NCBI RefSeq assembly: GCF_000090795.2
Contig: NW_003546289.1
Location: 255,696-309,557 of the forward strand
Direction of reading: 5' to 3'
DNA from: Amphimedon queenslandica
Lineage: Eukaryota > Porifera > Demospongiae > Haplosclerida > Niphatidae
DNA: 53,862 nucleotides
The notes beneath the pieces are model-generated. The model saw only the letters and a program-made list of their open reading frames with translations, ran no database searches and was not told the DNA's origin. Made by a program: the position numbers and the translations under genes. Shown here one piece after another: positions 20,683-31,280 of the stretch (its first letter is position 1; every line of letters begins with the position of its first letter).

Positions 20683-21289
20683 GCTATATATATTACATAA
20701 AAGCATGTGCCCTGGGCATTATATGGCAGCCAGATTTGAAAATAACAAAATGGCTCCCGCACTGGCACTGTTCTTTTTATGGCTCAATCCTAGCACAATG
20801 TATTATAATGACATTTGAAAATAATATAGGTGAGACAGTTGACCTACAAGCACGCGTAGAAAGCATGGCAAAAAAAACAATAGTAAAATTGACTTGAAGC
20901 AATAATTTCACATTATTATTGAATTTTTGTATTGGATATTCTGAAAATCTGCCTGACAGCCTAACAAACACAGTCAAATGGTGGCATGAGTATAGTCGGG
21001 AAGAAACAGAAATAAATCAATGTTTTTGTCATTAAAGTATCACGTTTAGCTCTGCCCAAATATGGCTGCAATGTGCAAGCTCTGTCATTCTTTTAGCATT
21101 TCTTCTTTTTAACTTACTTTAATATTTATTGTACCTCTATAGTGGTTGCTTGTACCCCATCTATCTTTTTCTTGTTTTTGTGCCTGTTTGTTGCTAGTAT
21201 GGAGCTTGGAATAGGGCTGAATCAACGAGTGTACTGGGCCTACTGGCAATGAAGAACAACTACAATTAAGATGGCTGTGGAATGATATA

Positions 21290-21360
21290 GCAAGAATTAT
21301 CCTCAAGAAAAGGGACACTACAAAACATGGACCATGGACTGTGGACTGAAAAACTAAACC
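21290..21360 (+). repeat. Left member of an inverted repeat pair around the YR/MULE block
   Basis: AAACATGGACCATGGACTGT followed by GGACTG matches, in reverse, the sequence at 28240-28312. The match covers about 60 bp with one 10-bp indel. It may be the end of a 7-kb element or one copy of a dispersed repeat. Confidence 0.6.
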
Positions 21361-21570
21361 AAAAAATGAACCACAGAAGAAAAATGATAACGGTTGCATT
21401 TCATTTTAGATTAATTTTATTAATAGTAATATTCATATTAATAATTATAAAGTGTAGCTATGCTAATCAAATACCAATAGAAGACATAATCAAAGAATTC
21501 TAATTATGATAAGTTTATATCTATACCTTGCTTAGCATTTAAGTCAGTTGCATGCCAAAATGAAACATTA

Positions 21571-21670
21571 AGAGCGCTTTAAACCATCATAAATAATTCT
21601 GTTTGATGTTAATGATATGAATGAGGTGTCTAAATGCTATGGAAACCACTGGTGGGAAGCCATGCAATAA
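21571..21670 (+). pseudogene. RecQ-like helicase C-terminal remnant
   Basis: FDVNDMNEVSKCYGNHWWE, followed by a stop, corresponds to the tail FDVNCFNEVSKQYG of the RecQ-like gene at 7800-9130. Nothing of the helicase core is left upstream. Like the first case it points toward the 3' end of a minus-strand YR. Confidence 0.7.
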
Positions 21671-22147
21671 TAAGCTACAAGTTTACACAATCAATCATAA
21701 TGAGAATTAATTGTAAATCAATATCAACCATCAAATACAAAAAATGGTCAAATAATGAAAATGGTCATTGAGTAACTCAAGTTCACTTATTTGTAGTTAA
21801 AGGTTTAACTACATTTACTGAAAGTGAAGGCTGATGCTTTTTCCTTATTTTGACAATCATTATGGTTCTTATAATCATCTTTCTTCTTCCTCTTTGGCTG
21901 GATAATGTCACAAACCTCCTCTTTCTGTTCAATATTCATTTCCTTGTAAAGGCTCTCAGTGCCTTAGCACTTCGATGACAAGTGATTGACATTATCTTAT
22001 CCTCTTGTACACCTTTTTGAAGCATACGAGCCACAGCTGTTCTCCTTAAAGAGTGGTTAGTGAAATGCCCAGTAACTTCAACATCAAGACACAGCTTTTT
22101 GACAGTTTTAGCAAGAGAATTACAACATGTCCAGAAATTGCAATGGG

Positions 22148-22990
22148 ACTTCCGGTCGCGTTAATTTAATGATATTCATTGGAATTACCATAGCAACGGC
22201 AGTTCAGCAATGGTGGATTCACTACTAGCTTCACTACAAAGCTTGCTAACGTCTTTCTGGTACATGGATGGGACTTCACTAGATACTTGAGGCTTCTAGA
22301 ATGCTACTTAATGCAATTGGTTATGGTAGTTTTCTCATATTCTTTTGTTAAAGTTGCAAGCGTGGTGAAAAAACACTAGGCTCTTCTCAACAAACGGCCG
22401 TCTTACTTCAAAAAGGTCTAGAGACACTATTTGCTTGTATATATAAGATGTTAAGCACTCTTTCTTTCACTTTATTATTCCTAAGAGAAGAGGAAAGCAC
22501 TTGTGACTTGTTGACTCTTGCTGCTGCACCCCGTCGTCATCATTAAAATGGCTAAAATTACTTCACCTTTAGGAGACAAATGTTCCAAACAAAGTTTTGA
22601 ATTTCTTTATCTTTTTTGCATCATTGGGTAGTAAGAATTTTGTACTTTCACAAAATAAGTGAGCAAATTGTCAAAAATTGTTTGAAATTTAGATATAACC
22701 ATTCAAAAAGTAAAAAAATTATCATACATACATAAAGGAATGACAAGATGGCGGCACTGACGCCTCATCTTCAATTGGTAAATGTTCCACACAAAGTTCC
22801 TCCAAATGCTGTAATATTTAGCAGGAACACAGGTAGATGGATGAAGAACAGCTACTGAAGTGCGTAAATTGATGATTCTTATTGTAAAGAAAGATATAGC
22901 CTAGTAAATGGAAATGTCCATTCCTGCCCTGTATAAAGTCAATCAGTGGTATACGGAGATAATTGCTCAGTATACTACTCCGTGTCCACT
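22148..22990. other. Unassigned insertion within YR copy 2
   Basis: This block separates the mid and C-terminal parts of the recombinase. It holds no recognised protein. GACAAGATGGCGGCACTGAC at about 22746 looks like a gene start context but no frame follows. Ends and target duplication were not found. Confidence 0.45.
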
Positions 22991-23022
22991 CATTTGGATC
23001 TCAGAGCCATGTACTTCTTATA

Positions 23023-23347
23023 CCGTACGGTTGGTAATATTCGAGGGTCCAAAATTTCGTGTTTTCTCCAAAATATCCTTAGAAGCTAATATTCGTGGGT
23101 GGTAGTTAGCAAACTTCTTTTCACTTGGATCTACTGGACTAGCTTCCAACACATGGCTTATGGTGGAATATGGAGTAACAGACAAGAACTCTGGCTCCTC
23201 TACTGGCTTGAAAATAGTAGTTAGAGCTCTGCATGGCCTGTTAATTCGCTTTTATGTGTGGGTGGGTAGGGGTTAAAATTTCGTGGATAAAAATAAACCA
23301 CGAAATTAACGAAAATTAATACCCCACGAAATTTACCAACTGTACGG
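23023..23347. mobile_element. MITE with CCGTACGG termini and TA target
   Basis: The ends CCGTACGGTTGGTAA and TTACCAACTGTACGG are inverted repeats. TA lies on both sides (23021-23022 and 23348-23349). Removing the element with one TA makes the recombinase frame continue (RMY to KKYMALRS), which confirms the borders. Inner repeats of ATTTCGTG/CACGAAAT suggest a longer, diverged terminal repeat. This fits the Tc1/mariner type of target. Confidence 0.88.
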
Positions 23348-24339
23348 TACATTCTAACGGCACATTTCCTTTCATCAACCTCATTTGCAAACAGCTTTAC
23401 TGATTTATTCTCTAATTTCCTTTCCTTTAAGCCACCAGAATGGTTTTTTAAACCACTCTCTGTATAAGGTAGGTAGGAAGTAGCCTGATCTGGTTCATGC
23501 AGAAATAGCATGTCAGGACGAAGACTACTGTGTTCAGCTCCGCTATGTAGAGCAAAGTGCAAGCAAAGCTTGAACACAAGAGTGTCAAGAAGTTGCTGAG
23601 GATTGTCATCTCCTAGTGCACCTTCATTCCATAAGTGCTCTTCCAAGTCCAATGAAATAACTTCTGCCTGCTTTACAGTGGTGCCCATGCCCTTTCTGTG
23701 CAGCTCTTTCAGGGTACTATCAAAGGTTCTTCAGAAGTACTCAAATGCAGGTTCTTTGAAAATATCCAAATGCTCTTGAATGCCCATTTTGATTCTCTCT
23801 TCTTGCACATACCTCTGGACTCCAGCACAAAAGCTGTATAAGTGCCTCCTGTGTAATAATTCCCATCTTGTTTCCTTGATTCCATGACACACCTAGGCAA
23901 CCAGTGATTTAGAGATGTATTGTCTATACCCTCAAGAGACTGAGGAATCTTGGCCGAGCTTATTGAACAATGACTATTCCATTCTTCCCACTATCGTTTT
24001 GCCCATTCTGTAGTCTTCTTAGTTGTCATTGGGATTGTGCCTTCAATTTTCTTTCGGAATGTCCTCCTCTATCACAGGACTGGCAAACCTCTGAATCTGT
24101 ACTTCATCCTCGACTTTGTCCATGTGGCCACTTTCTTCCAGCTTTGTAGATTATTCATAGCATTTACTCTCCTCATAATCCTGCAAGGCATTAAGCATAA
24201 TGGCGTTTTTTCCAGAATATCCTGTGAGGCAGTAGTTATCTCTTTCTTGATCTCTTCTTGCTTTTTCTTATTGATATACCATATACGTTACTAATTAACC
24301 ACGTCCCTTACCCACGTCTGCATGAATATGTTTAAAACA

Positions 24340-24437
24340 GATAAACATCTCCTATGAGGCTTTTATGGAATTTGTAAACCTCGGGCTTCACCCTCCGTTC
24401 CCAAATTCCATAAACGCCTCATAGGAGGTGTTTATCC
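24340..24437. repeat. 98-bp palindrome between YR copy 2 and the MULE gene
   Basis: The arms GATAAACATCTCCTATGAGG and the inverted partner ending CATAGGAGGTGTTTATCC enclose the centre CCTCGGGCTTCACCCTCCG. The inner part matches the palindrome at 10533-10630. The apex GGGCTTCACCC differs from GGGCTTCGCCC by one G-to-A transition. It lies just upstream of the YR start and right behind the 3' end of the MULE gene. Confidence 0.85.
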
Positions 24438-24444
24438 ATTATTT

Positions 24445-27400
24445 ATGATACACAGTAAGAAGGGAGGTTAAATCTGGTAAAACAACCAAATTACTAGGAA
24501 CAAAATTTGGTTCAGCAGCATGCAGGCAAGGCAAACTAACATGGTAATATCCAGCAGAAGGCTTTGAAGGTGTCTTCCAATCTCCAGTTTGATCCCGAAA
24601 TGGCCTCCTCTCCAGACATGCTACGACTACATCATATGGAGGGCTTGGGATGCTTCCATCAAATGCTCAAAGGCTTCCTCTACAGCCCTGACATACCCTG
24701 ATGTTTCCCAAAGTTTCTTAAGGAAGAATGGGTTAACATTTGGCTGAGTTACAGTCATGAAACGTGGGCCTAATGTCATAGATTGGTCTTGAGAACTACA
24801 AGTCACATGAAGAGGACAATACTGGAGCACTGGTGAGAAACCAGTAGTGATGGCAGAAAGAGATAGTTACTGGCTGCTGACAGTTAAGGCCTTTTCACAC
24901 TAGCACAGTTTTCAAAGCGCTTTGATGCGCTTTGTTGATACAGCTGAAATAATGCACATTGATCTTGTTCACACTAGCAGCTGAATTACGTATCATTTTG
25001 TGTTCTTGTTGCCATTGGTTTACATTGATCAAAGCGCATCACTTCACATCAATCCACCTCTGGAGGTGAAGTGAGAGTGATGCGCATCAATGCACATTAA
25101 TTGAAAACCACTCTAGTGTGAACACGATTAATGCGCATCAATGCGCATTACTTTGGCCAGTGTGAAAAGGCCTTTAGTAACTTGTAGCACAGGTGCCTGG
25201 GTTACAGAACCGCTTTCAGCATTAGCTGAAACTGACAACAGACCTGGCTGAAAAGAGACATTATCAGGAGTGGGAGTGGTAGATCTAGCCCTTTGTCTTT
25301 TAGGCCTACCTCCTTTCTTACCTCTACCTTTTGGCAAGCCAATGAAAGCTAAAGAAGAAAGATTAGGCTCAGTTTTTGTCCTTGTTTTAAATATCATTCA
25401 TGAAAGCTCAACAGATCGGAGTTTTGTTCTGCCACTGCCAATACATGGGAGCAAATTTGACTTGTCATCCACTGAGGGCAGTTACTATCACAAGGATACT
25501 GGCCATCAGCATGGTAACGAATATGTGTCATGAGAATTGGACAAAATCATTCCTGCCTTTGTGTCACTCCCAGGTGTAGTGGTTATGGCGTTTGCATCTT
25601 TGAGTAACTCTGATGCCTTGTTCCACATGCTATTTAGTGTCACAAGTGGTATTGAAATAATTCCACAGTCTTCAGCAGAGACAAATAAAGTAGTGCGATA
25701 TGATGAGGGAGGTGTGTTACATAACTCTTAATTTTCCTCTGTCTTTGTGTTACTTCTTGGAAGTTTGGCATTTTCAAATGCAGAGACCACTTCGTGCCTC
25801 TGTTCTGGTGTCTTTTTTAACCAGGATTGTCTGGGAACACCAAAATGAGCAACATGTGTGAGTAAACGGTACTGTCCACGACTAGATAATGTCCTAATAA
25901 CTTCCTCTCTCTGAGACTCTGCATACAATTTCATATGAGAAATAAATTCTGGCCAATCTGACTTCCTAAAATCTACCTTTCGTTTAATGGCTGCATTTAA
26001 GGGTTCTGATGCATTTGTGGTAAACTTTGCAGGTGGGGAGCCAAGACCAGCACTTTCACGAAGATCTTTCCTCGTATGATTGCAAATAACATCTGCTTGG
26101 TACTTAATGAAGTAATTGAAGAATGGAGGTCCACTTGCTGGAGCATGGGGTTTCTCTCGAGCATCCCAAAGTGGCTTCAAATTTTTAATACTTTCCTGAA
26201 AGTCCTCCACAGAGCAGCTATCAACAAGTCCCTCTTGGTATGTATTACTAACCCAATTTCCAAAAATGTCAGAAAGAAACTCATCCATAACTTTTGTAGG
26301 GATTCCATGCTCTTGTAACTTCTGTTCTACATTTTTCTTGAAGTGCAGGAAGCATCGTAGTTGTATTGCGAAAGGAAAATTGTAGGATAGAGCTTCTACA
26401 TTTGCTTTGTCTCAATCAGTACGAACAGCTGATAAATTTCAGAGTTCCCTCCGTAATCCAATGGAAAAGTGCATACAAAATAATTGAAAGCAGTAAAAAC
26501 AACCTTTTGATGCACAAGCAATCGGCCCAACATCACAGGGTTTTTATTTGTTTCAATATCTTCAGCCAAAAGATGGTGGTATGTCATAGGTGTCACATAG
26601 AACTCACCCAGTTTGTAGGTAGTATCAACACTTAAAACAGTGAGTGGTAGCTGTATGTCAGAAAACGCATCGTGTCTTGTATCTGCCACTCAAAGCAAGA
26701 CACACTCATTGGATGTGGAGCAGCTTTTACATCTTGAACGTATATACTTGATGACCCTTGTGCAAGCTCGCATCCCACCATTATGCTATATAGTGGATCA
26801 CAAGAACTTGTGGCTTGCTTTTGTCTAGCATAACACACGTGACGACAATCCTGTGCGAGTGTTCCAATTCCTAAGTATCAATTTTACCACCCTTTTCCTT
26901 TGTTACTTTGGACAATGGACTCTACATCATTAGGAGTGTTTGAGGATGCTAACTGCTCAATACCCTCTTTTTTTGATGTAGCCATTCTAAGAAGGGCGAT
27001 CATCCTTCGAATTTTCATGAGGCTTTATCTTGATATCAATCTCAGGTCTATCAAATAGATATTGGATCATGGAATATATTTTTCTTTTGACCGTTTAAGT
27101 GTAGATAAGGAACAAAAAGTAAAGAAATTGGAACCTTATAACAGAGTTACAATACAATAACACACCTCGTATGTGTATGACTATTCTTCAAAATAATTTG
27201 TTTGTCCCATGAGTATAATAGCGTCTGGTAAGAGTATAATAAGGTATATTCGAAGAGTGATCAGGTTTCTTAGAAGCCAATCATATGCTACCATTACGAG
27301 ACATAAAAAATATGTTGATTTGGTGCTATTTGTACACCATAAACCTAGGTCATCGCTTTGAGATCATTAAATAAAACATGATCCAAATTTATCATAAATG

Positions 27401-28101
27401 TGGCTATTTTTGCGACACCAAGTGGCTGAATGTGGCATACTCGTTGCAGGTCAGTATTTTTGGCCATCAATAAATTGGCAAAGTTCTGAAGCTTGATAAC
27501 CACTACTGACTATTGAATACAATGGAAGTTCAGGATCATTTTCATAGTACTTGTGCTTTTCTTCCAAAAACTTGAACCTAAAATAGAACAAAACTATCAA
27601 GTTAGTGTAGAATATTCCTAAAATTGATTTTACCACCTGGCATGCACAGCTGAGTTCTTAGTAAGACTCACAGAGATTCTGTCTATGTTATAACATTTCT
27701 AAACTGAGCATTTCTATTCTGTTGCTATTAAAGAGCTCAAAATTTGTTCCCGACTTGTAAACCTCCATTTTTGTCTTGACCACTCCCAATTTTAATAATA
27801 ACTAGATTTACCTTTTACGAGAATGTTTTACAGCAATTGCCACTTCAAAATTATCATCACTTTCATCACTACCAAAAAGAAGGGTAATTATAGTCACAAA
27901 AATTTCTGCTTTTACCTCGAGTTGGAAGCGGGACTTGGCAGTCACTTAGTTGGAGTGAAAACTGTAGCTACTACCTGCTTTTCTGCTGCTGGACTTTACT
28001 CTTCACTAATAAAAACCACAGACTCATCAGAATCACTTAATGAGCCAGAACTGGCTTCTACTACGTCGCAGTCACTCATATCGAGCATAGATATCGAGTA
28101 A
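24445..28101 (-). pseudogene. MULE (Mutator-like) transposase gene, near full length, broken
   Basis: From 28101 down: an acidic first exon (MSDCDVVEAS, SDSDESVVF) with a GTAAAAG donor; a short exon (27893-27825, SDESDDNFEVAIAVKHSRKR); an exon at 27583-27458 (RFKFLEEKHKYYENDPELPL); then the DNA-binding region with VCHIQPLGVAKIATF and IKIKPHENSK. The catalytic region follows, with DPLYSIMVGCELAQG, VQDVKAAPHPMSV, then LSVDTTYKLGEFYVTPMTY, where the first catalytic aspartate is visible. QLRCFLHFKKNVEQ and KFTTNASEPLNAAIKRKV come next (26390-25730). The C-terminal domain RPFRDQTGDWKTPS, YYHVSLPCL ends near 24445. Stops in exon 1, a frameshift near 26660 and a Harbinger MITE at 24887-25173 break it. 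The zinc-knuckle seen in many MULEs was not found. The arrangement resembles MULE genes of cnidarians and sponges. Confidence 0.8.
24887..25173. mobile_element. Harbinger-type MITE in the MULE gene
   Basis: The termini AGGCCTTTTCACACTAG and GTGTGAAAAGGCCT are inverted, and TTA flanks both sides (24884-24886 and 25174-25176), the 3-bp target typical of PIF/Harbinger elements. The interior has alternating AAAGCGC and AATGCGCATTA motifs and an internal inverted symmetry. Confidence 0.88.
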
Positions 28102-28239
28102 TACACCAGCGTCTATATTATCCACGTGCAGCATTAAGTGTGGTTTAAAAATTATGAGGTTTAAAAAATTTTTAAATGTGGGTTGTATATCTAATTATTA
28201 CTATTCTAATTGGAAATTTGGAATCTATCAATCTAATTT

Positions 28240-28312
28240 TTCAGTCTGTAGTCCAGTCCACAGTCCATGGCCCATGTTTTATAGTGTCTTTCAAGAAAAA
28301 GCTCCTAGTTGG
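28240..28312 (-). repeat. Right member of the inverted repeat pair
   Basis: This is the inverse of 21290-21360 (CAGTCCACAGTCCATGG followed by CCCATGTTTTATAGTGTC). It lies about 140 bp beyond the first exon of the MULE gene. Confidence 0.6.
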
Positions 28313-28349
28313 GTCTCAAGAGTTTGATATGTTTACTGTTATTTTTAAA

Positions 28350-28598
28350 AAATAAAAAGAAACATTATTTTTCACTAAATGTAATGAGATGCAAATAATA
28401 TTCATCAGAGGGACACACCATTTGTCGTGGCATCTCCCTTTCATCTCATGTGTAGGAACCAATTTAGAACCTTCCAGAGTACCTAGAAAGTCAAAAATTT
28501 GTAAGGATTTTTGGAAAACCCGTTAGGTAGCTGAACCAAATTTCAAGTTGCTAGCATTAGTAACAAAAAGTAATATCTACTCAACTGAAACTGCTATA
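28350..28598 (-). repeat. Family A repeat, truncated, reverse orientation
   Basis: The terminal repeat CTCAACTGAAAC..TATA ends at 28598, and TTGCTAGCATTAGTAAC and GAACCTTCCAGAGTACC follow in reverse. Only the left third of the family is present. The other terminus was not found. Confidence 0.75.
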
Positions 28599-28959
28599 TG
28601 ACCCTTACGACTGCACAGTGAACCAGCCCAGGGACAACCACTTGGCCCGGTCCTGACTACCAATTGATTATTAGCCACCATCATTAAGTACCAGTGATTT
28701 TAGCAAAAAGCCCAAATCTGTCCTTAAGTCCACTGGAAGAAGTAAATATAAAAATTAGATATTCTACTTAAACATTGACAATAATTGCATTGAATGGATA
28801 TGGAAATTATGAGTAGCCTCTTGTATCTGTATCTTGAAATAGCCACCTTTACTAACTGCATGTCCAAAGCCAAATTATGATTCAGTTCTATCATTTTGTA
28901 GTATCCATATTTGACACTATGGCCAGGACTATCAGCCCTTTCGTCACCACCCAATATTA

Positions 28960-30085
28960 TTATCATTATTACTATTATTATTATTAAGCACTTTACGGGT
29001 AGGAAATAGGAAGGACAAAAATAGGGGTTAGGAAAGAGTACCTGAAGGACAAGTAGCCGAGGAGCCACAAGCCAAAAAAATACAAATAAAACAATATAAG
29101 AAATGTGACAATAGTAGCATTAGTAGAATAGTTAAAAATAAGTGTAGTTACTAGAAGAAGAACAAGGCAAACATTTGTTACAGGTACACATAAAATAAAA
29201 GAACAAGAGTTGTTACTGTCAAAATGATCCAGAAAATGGAGCCAGAGAAATTTCTTTGATTTGATACTGAGGGTCTCATTTGATAAAGAAAGGTCAAAAG
29301 AGGGGAGCTTGTTCCAAAGCCTTGGGAAGTGGTAGAAATAAAATCGAGGGGAGTGAGTAGAAAGAGGAGTACCATGTGAAAGTTTATGATGAGCAGCAGC
29401 CCTGGTACCGCTACTAGCAAAGGATACATATGAATTAAGATTGAAGTAGTCAACACCAGCATCTTTGAGACACTGAAGCATGAAAGATATGTCCACTCCA
29501 GATACATACCAAAAACAAGAAGTTCTAGTTGAATCAGCCTGTCGTTATAGGTAGAGGTATAGTCTAACAGTATGAAGTTGGAAGCACTCCTCTGAACCCT
29601 CTCAAGCCTCGTAGAGTCTTTAATAAGAGATGGTCACCACACCTGTGATCCATAGGATAACTGGGATCAAACAAGAGAAATGTACAAACGTTTTCTAATA
29701 GATATATCAGTGCAGGAGAATGATGTCTTAAGAAGACCGAGCATCTTATAAGCTCTTGCATAATGGTGGAATTCTGTGTTGTAGCGAATTCTGAAAAAAA
29801 ACTCGTTGGTAACGATCCCAAACATTAGTAATAGATGGTGGTAAGAAATTCCTTTCGTGCTTCTAAAATGTTCTTGGTGCAAAAGCAGAACAACCAAACT
29901 GCTGAAGCATTTGTAATGTTTGCTCAGGAAGCAAACCAGGAAAAAGAATTGCAGATGAAAGTAAAACGTTACCAGCTGGGTAATCCTTGATGAAAGGTTG
30001 ACTTTTCTAAGTAGTAACATCGTCGCAGATGTCACAGATTTGTTGTATTCCAACAAAGGTCCCATGTATAGTTTTCTTGACATTA
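28960..30085 (-). pseudogene. LINE ORF2 C-terminal part (non-LTR retrotransposon)
   Basis: From 30083 down: LYMGPLLEYNKSVTSA, then in other frames HYARAYKMLGLLKTSFSCTD and IRKRLYISLV, DSTRLERVQRSASNFIL and FPRLWNKLPSFDLSLS. These follow the order of the RT thumb and the C-terminal domain of Jockey/CR1-like LINEs. Frames change at least three times. The 3' end at 28960-28985 is a TTATTATTA tract, a usual tail for such elements. It shares no obvious sequence with the LINE at 14750-15960 apart from the family, so a different copy. Confidence 0.8.
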
Positions 30086-30115
30086 GTATTGCGGTAGCGT
30101 TACTAAGTAGGATTC

Positions 30116-30560
30116 ATCCCACTTCAAAATGGCTGCCACAACTTTTGTAGCCTTGTTATACCAGGAAAACGAGCTCCTATGCTTACCAGACTTCGTAGAG
30201 GACCTCATCTTGACCAGAGGACTCCAATGGTACCACTAGCGTGGCTCTAGACCTTGTCTAGGTGGAAAACCAAAAATCAGCAAACTGGCCGTTTTGTTCA
30301 GCCACTTTTTTCATCTTCATCATCATCATCAAGTCCTGTCAATCCAGTTGTCGGCGTGTATCTTGATATTGGTTGATGCTACAATGATAATTCTTACACC
30401 AATCTACTCCAGCAGTCTATGCGCAGGTCCATGTCTCATTAGATCATCCTGCAAGTAGGTAAGAAGTGATACTGTGACAGCTGGATCTTACCATCTTTGC
30501 TGCATGCCGCCATTTTGTTAATTAAAAAAGCATGTGCTCCAAAATTTGGGTGTTGTCGTG
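30116..30560 (+). repeat. Family F repeat, copy 1
   Basis: The block from CAAAATGGCTGCCACAAC through AAGTCCTGTCAATCCAGTTG matches 52060-52345 in reverse. The right part (CGCCATTTTGTTAATTAAAA, then CAAAATTTGGGTGTTG) matches 50475-50534 plus 51170-51200, where family E is inserted. No coding sequence is seen. Confidence 0.65.
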
Positions 30561-31034
30561 CATGCTCAGATCTGTAGCTCTGGAAGAAGCAATTTATTTT
30601 CTACCTAGCTATGCTTCGAATCAACTGCAAGTCTGCAATATTTTACTGGAGGTTTCCAGCTAATTATCAGATGTGTGATCTGTTATTTTATTAAAAAGGG
30701 ACACAAACAATAATTAATTAATGTTTACAGTATGCAATGATAATATGCTGGACAACAGCTAGAACAGGAATAGCTACTGGATTGCAGGGAAGATGAATAC
30801 TCACTGCTTCTTAAACAAGGACTCATTTCAAAACTAGTATTAATTTTGCTTATCATCAGTATAGTAGATGTTCTTCAGCATATCTATTTAATGCTGTCGC
30901 TCACAAATGCTGTAAATTTAAGACATAACAATGAGGATAATAAATAAAATTATTGTTTGTGTAAAATCAACAAGTATCACAATCAAAACTAATGAATTAT
31001 TATAAATATTATAAAAAAGTCAACACAAACAAGA
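30560..31034. other. Unassigned stretch of the intron
   Basis: AT-rich sequence with no recognised gene. Further THAP exons on the minus strand were expected here but not found. Confidence 0.35.
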
Positions 31035-31280
31035 AGATAAAAAATTAAAAAAATTTGGTCAAGTAGGATTCGAAACGACCAACGAAAATGCAAAATGAAA
31101 ATCCTACTCTCGTGATGCAAGTTCTACTGTACATTGCAAGGTGATATGTAATTCTTACATAATAATATTAAAAGTACAATGTAGAGTAGAATTTGCATCA
31201 TGAGAGTAGGATTTTTATTTGTATTTTCATTGGTCGTTCGGAATCCCACTTGCCCTTGTTTTTTTTAATTTTTTGTTTTA
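31035..31280. mobile_element. Foldback element, copy 1, in the THAP gene
   Basis: The arms contain GTAGGATTC..CGACCAACGAAAAT, then AAAATCCTACTCTCGTGATG, facing CATCATGAGAGTAGGATTTT and ATTTTCATTGGTCG. Nearly the whole 246 bp folds on itself with a small centre. A second copy lies at 46863-47115. It cuts the THAP-gene exon soon after the CHNCHAPYT motif. Confidence 0.8.

Larger units (their letters stand above)
21855..24290 (-). pseudogene. Crypton-like tyrosine recombinase, copy 2, interrupted twice
   Basis: From 24290 down the minus strand gives the N-terminal domain in several frames (RFASPVIEEDI, TTKKTTEWAKR, then HWLPRCVMESRKQDGNYYTG). The region 23688-23350 holds LLDTLVFKLCLHFALHSGA and EHSSLRPDM, the start of the catalytic domain with its first conserved arginine, then KCAVRMY. 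A 325-bp MITE (23023-23347) follows, after which KKYMALRS continues, then an unassigned insertion to about 22148. The C-terminal part (22147-21855) has HSLRRTAVARMLQKG and ITCHRS, where the GH of the GHRS box has become CH. The nucleophile tyrosine is not preserved in the frame that follows. The gene is therefore dead. Together with copy 1 it shows the complete domain order. Confidence 0.85.

Noticed and set aside
20582..20897. Frames of 78 and 81 codons
   Set aside because: Both run through the 101-bp palindrome or its flank and are low in coding character.
21109..21399. A 96-codon minus-strand frame with hydrophobic stretch, possible membrane protein
   Set aside because: It covers the inverted repeat 21290-21360 and has no splice signals or family resemblance.
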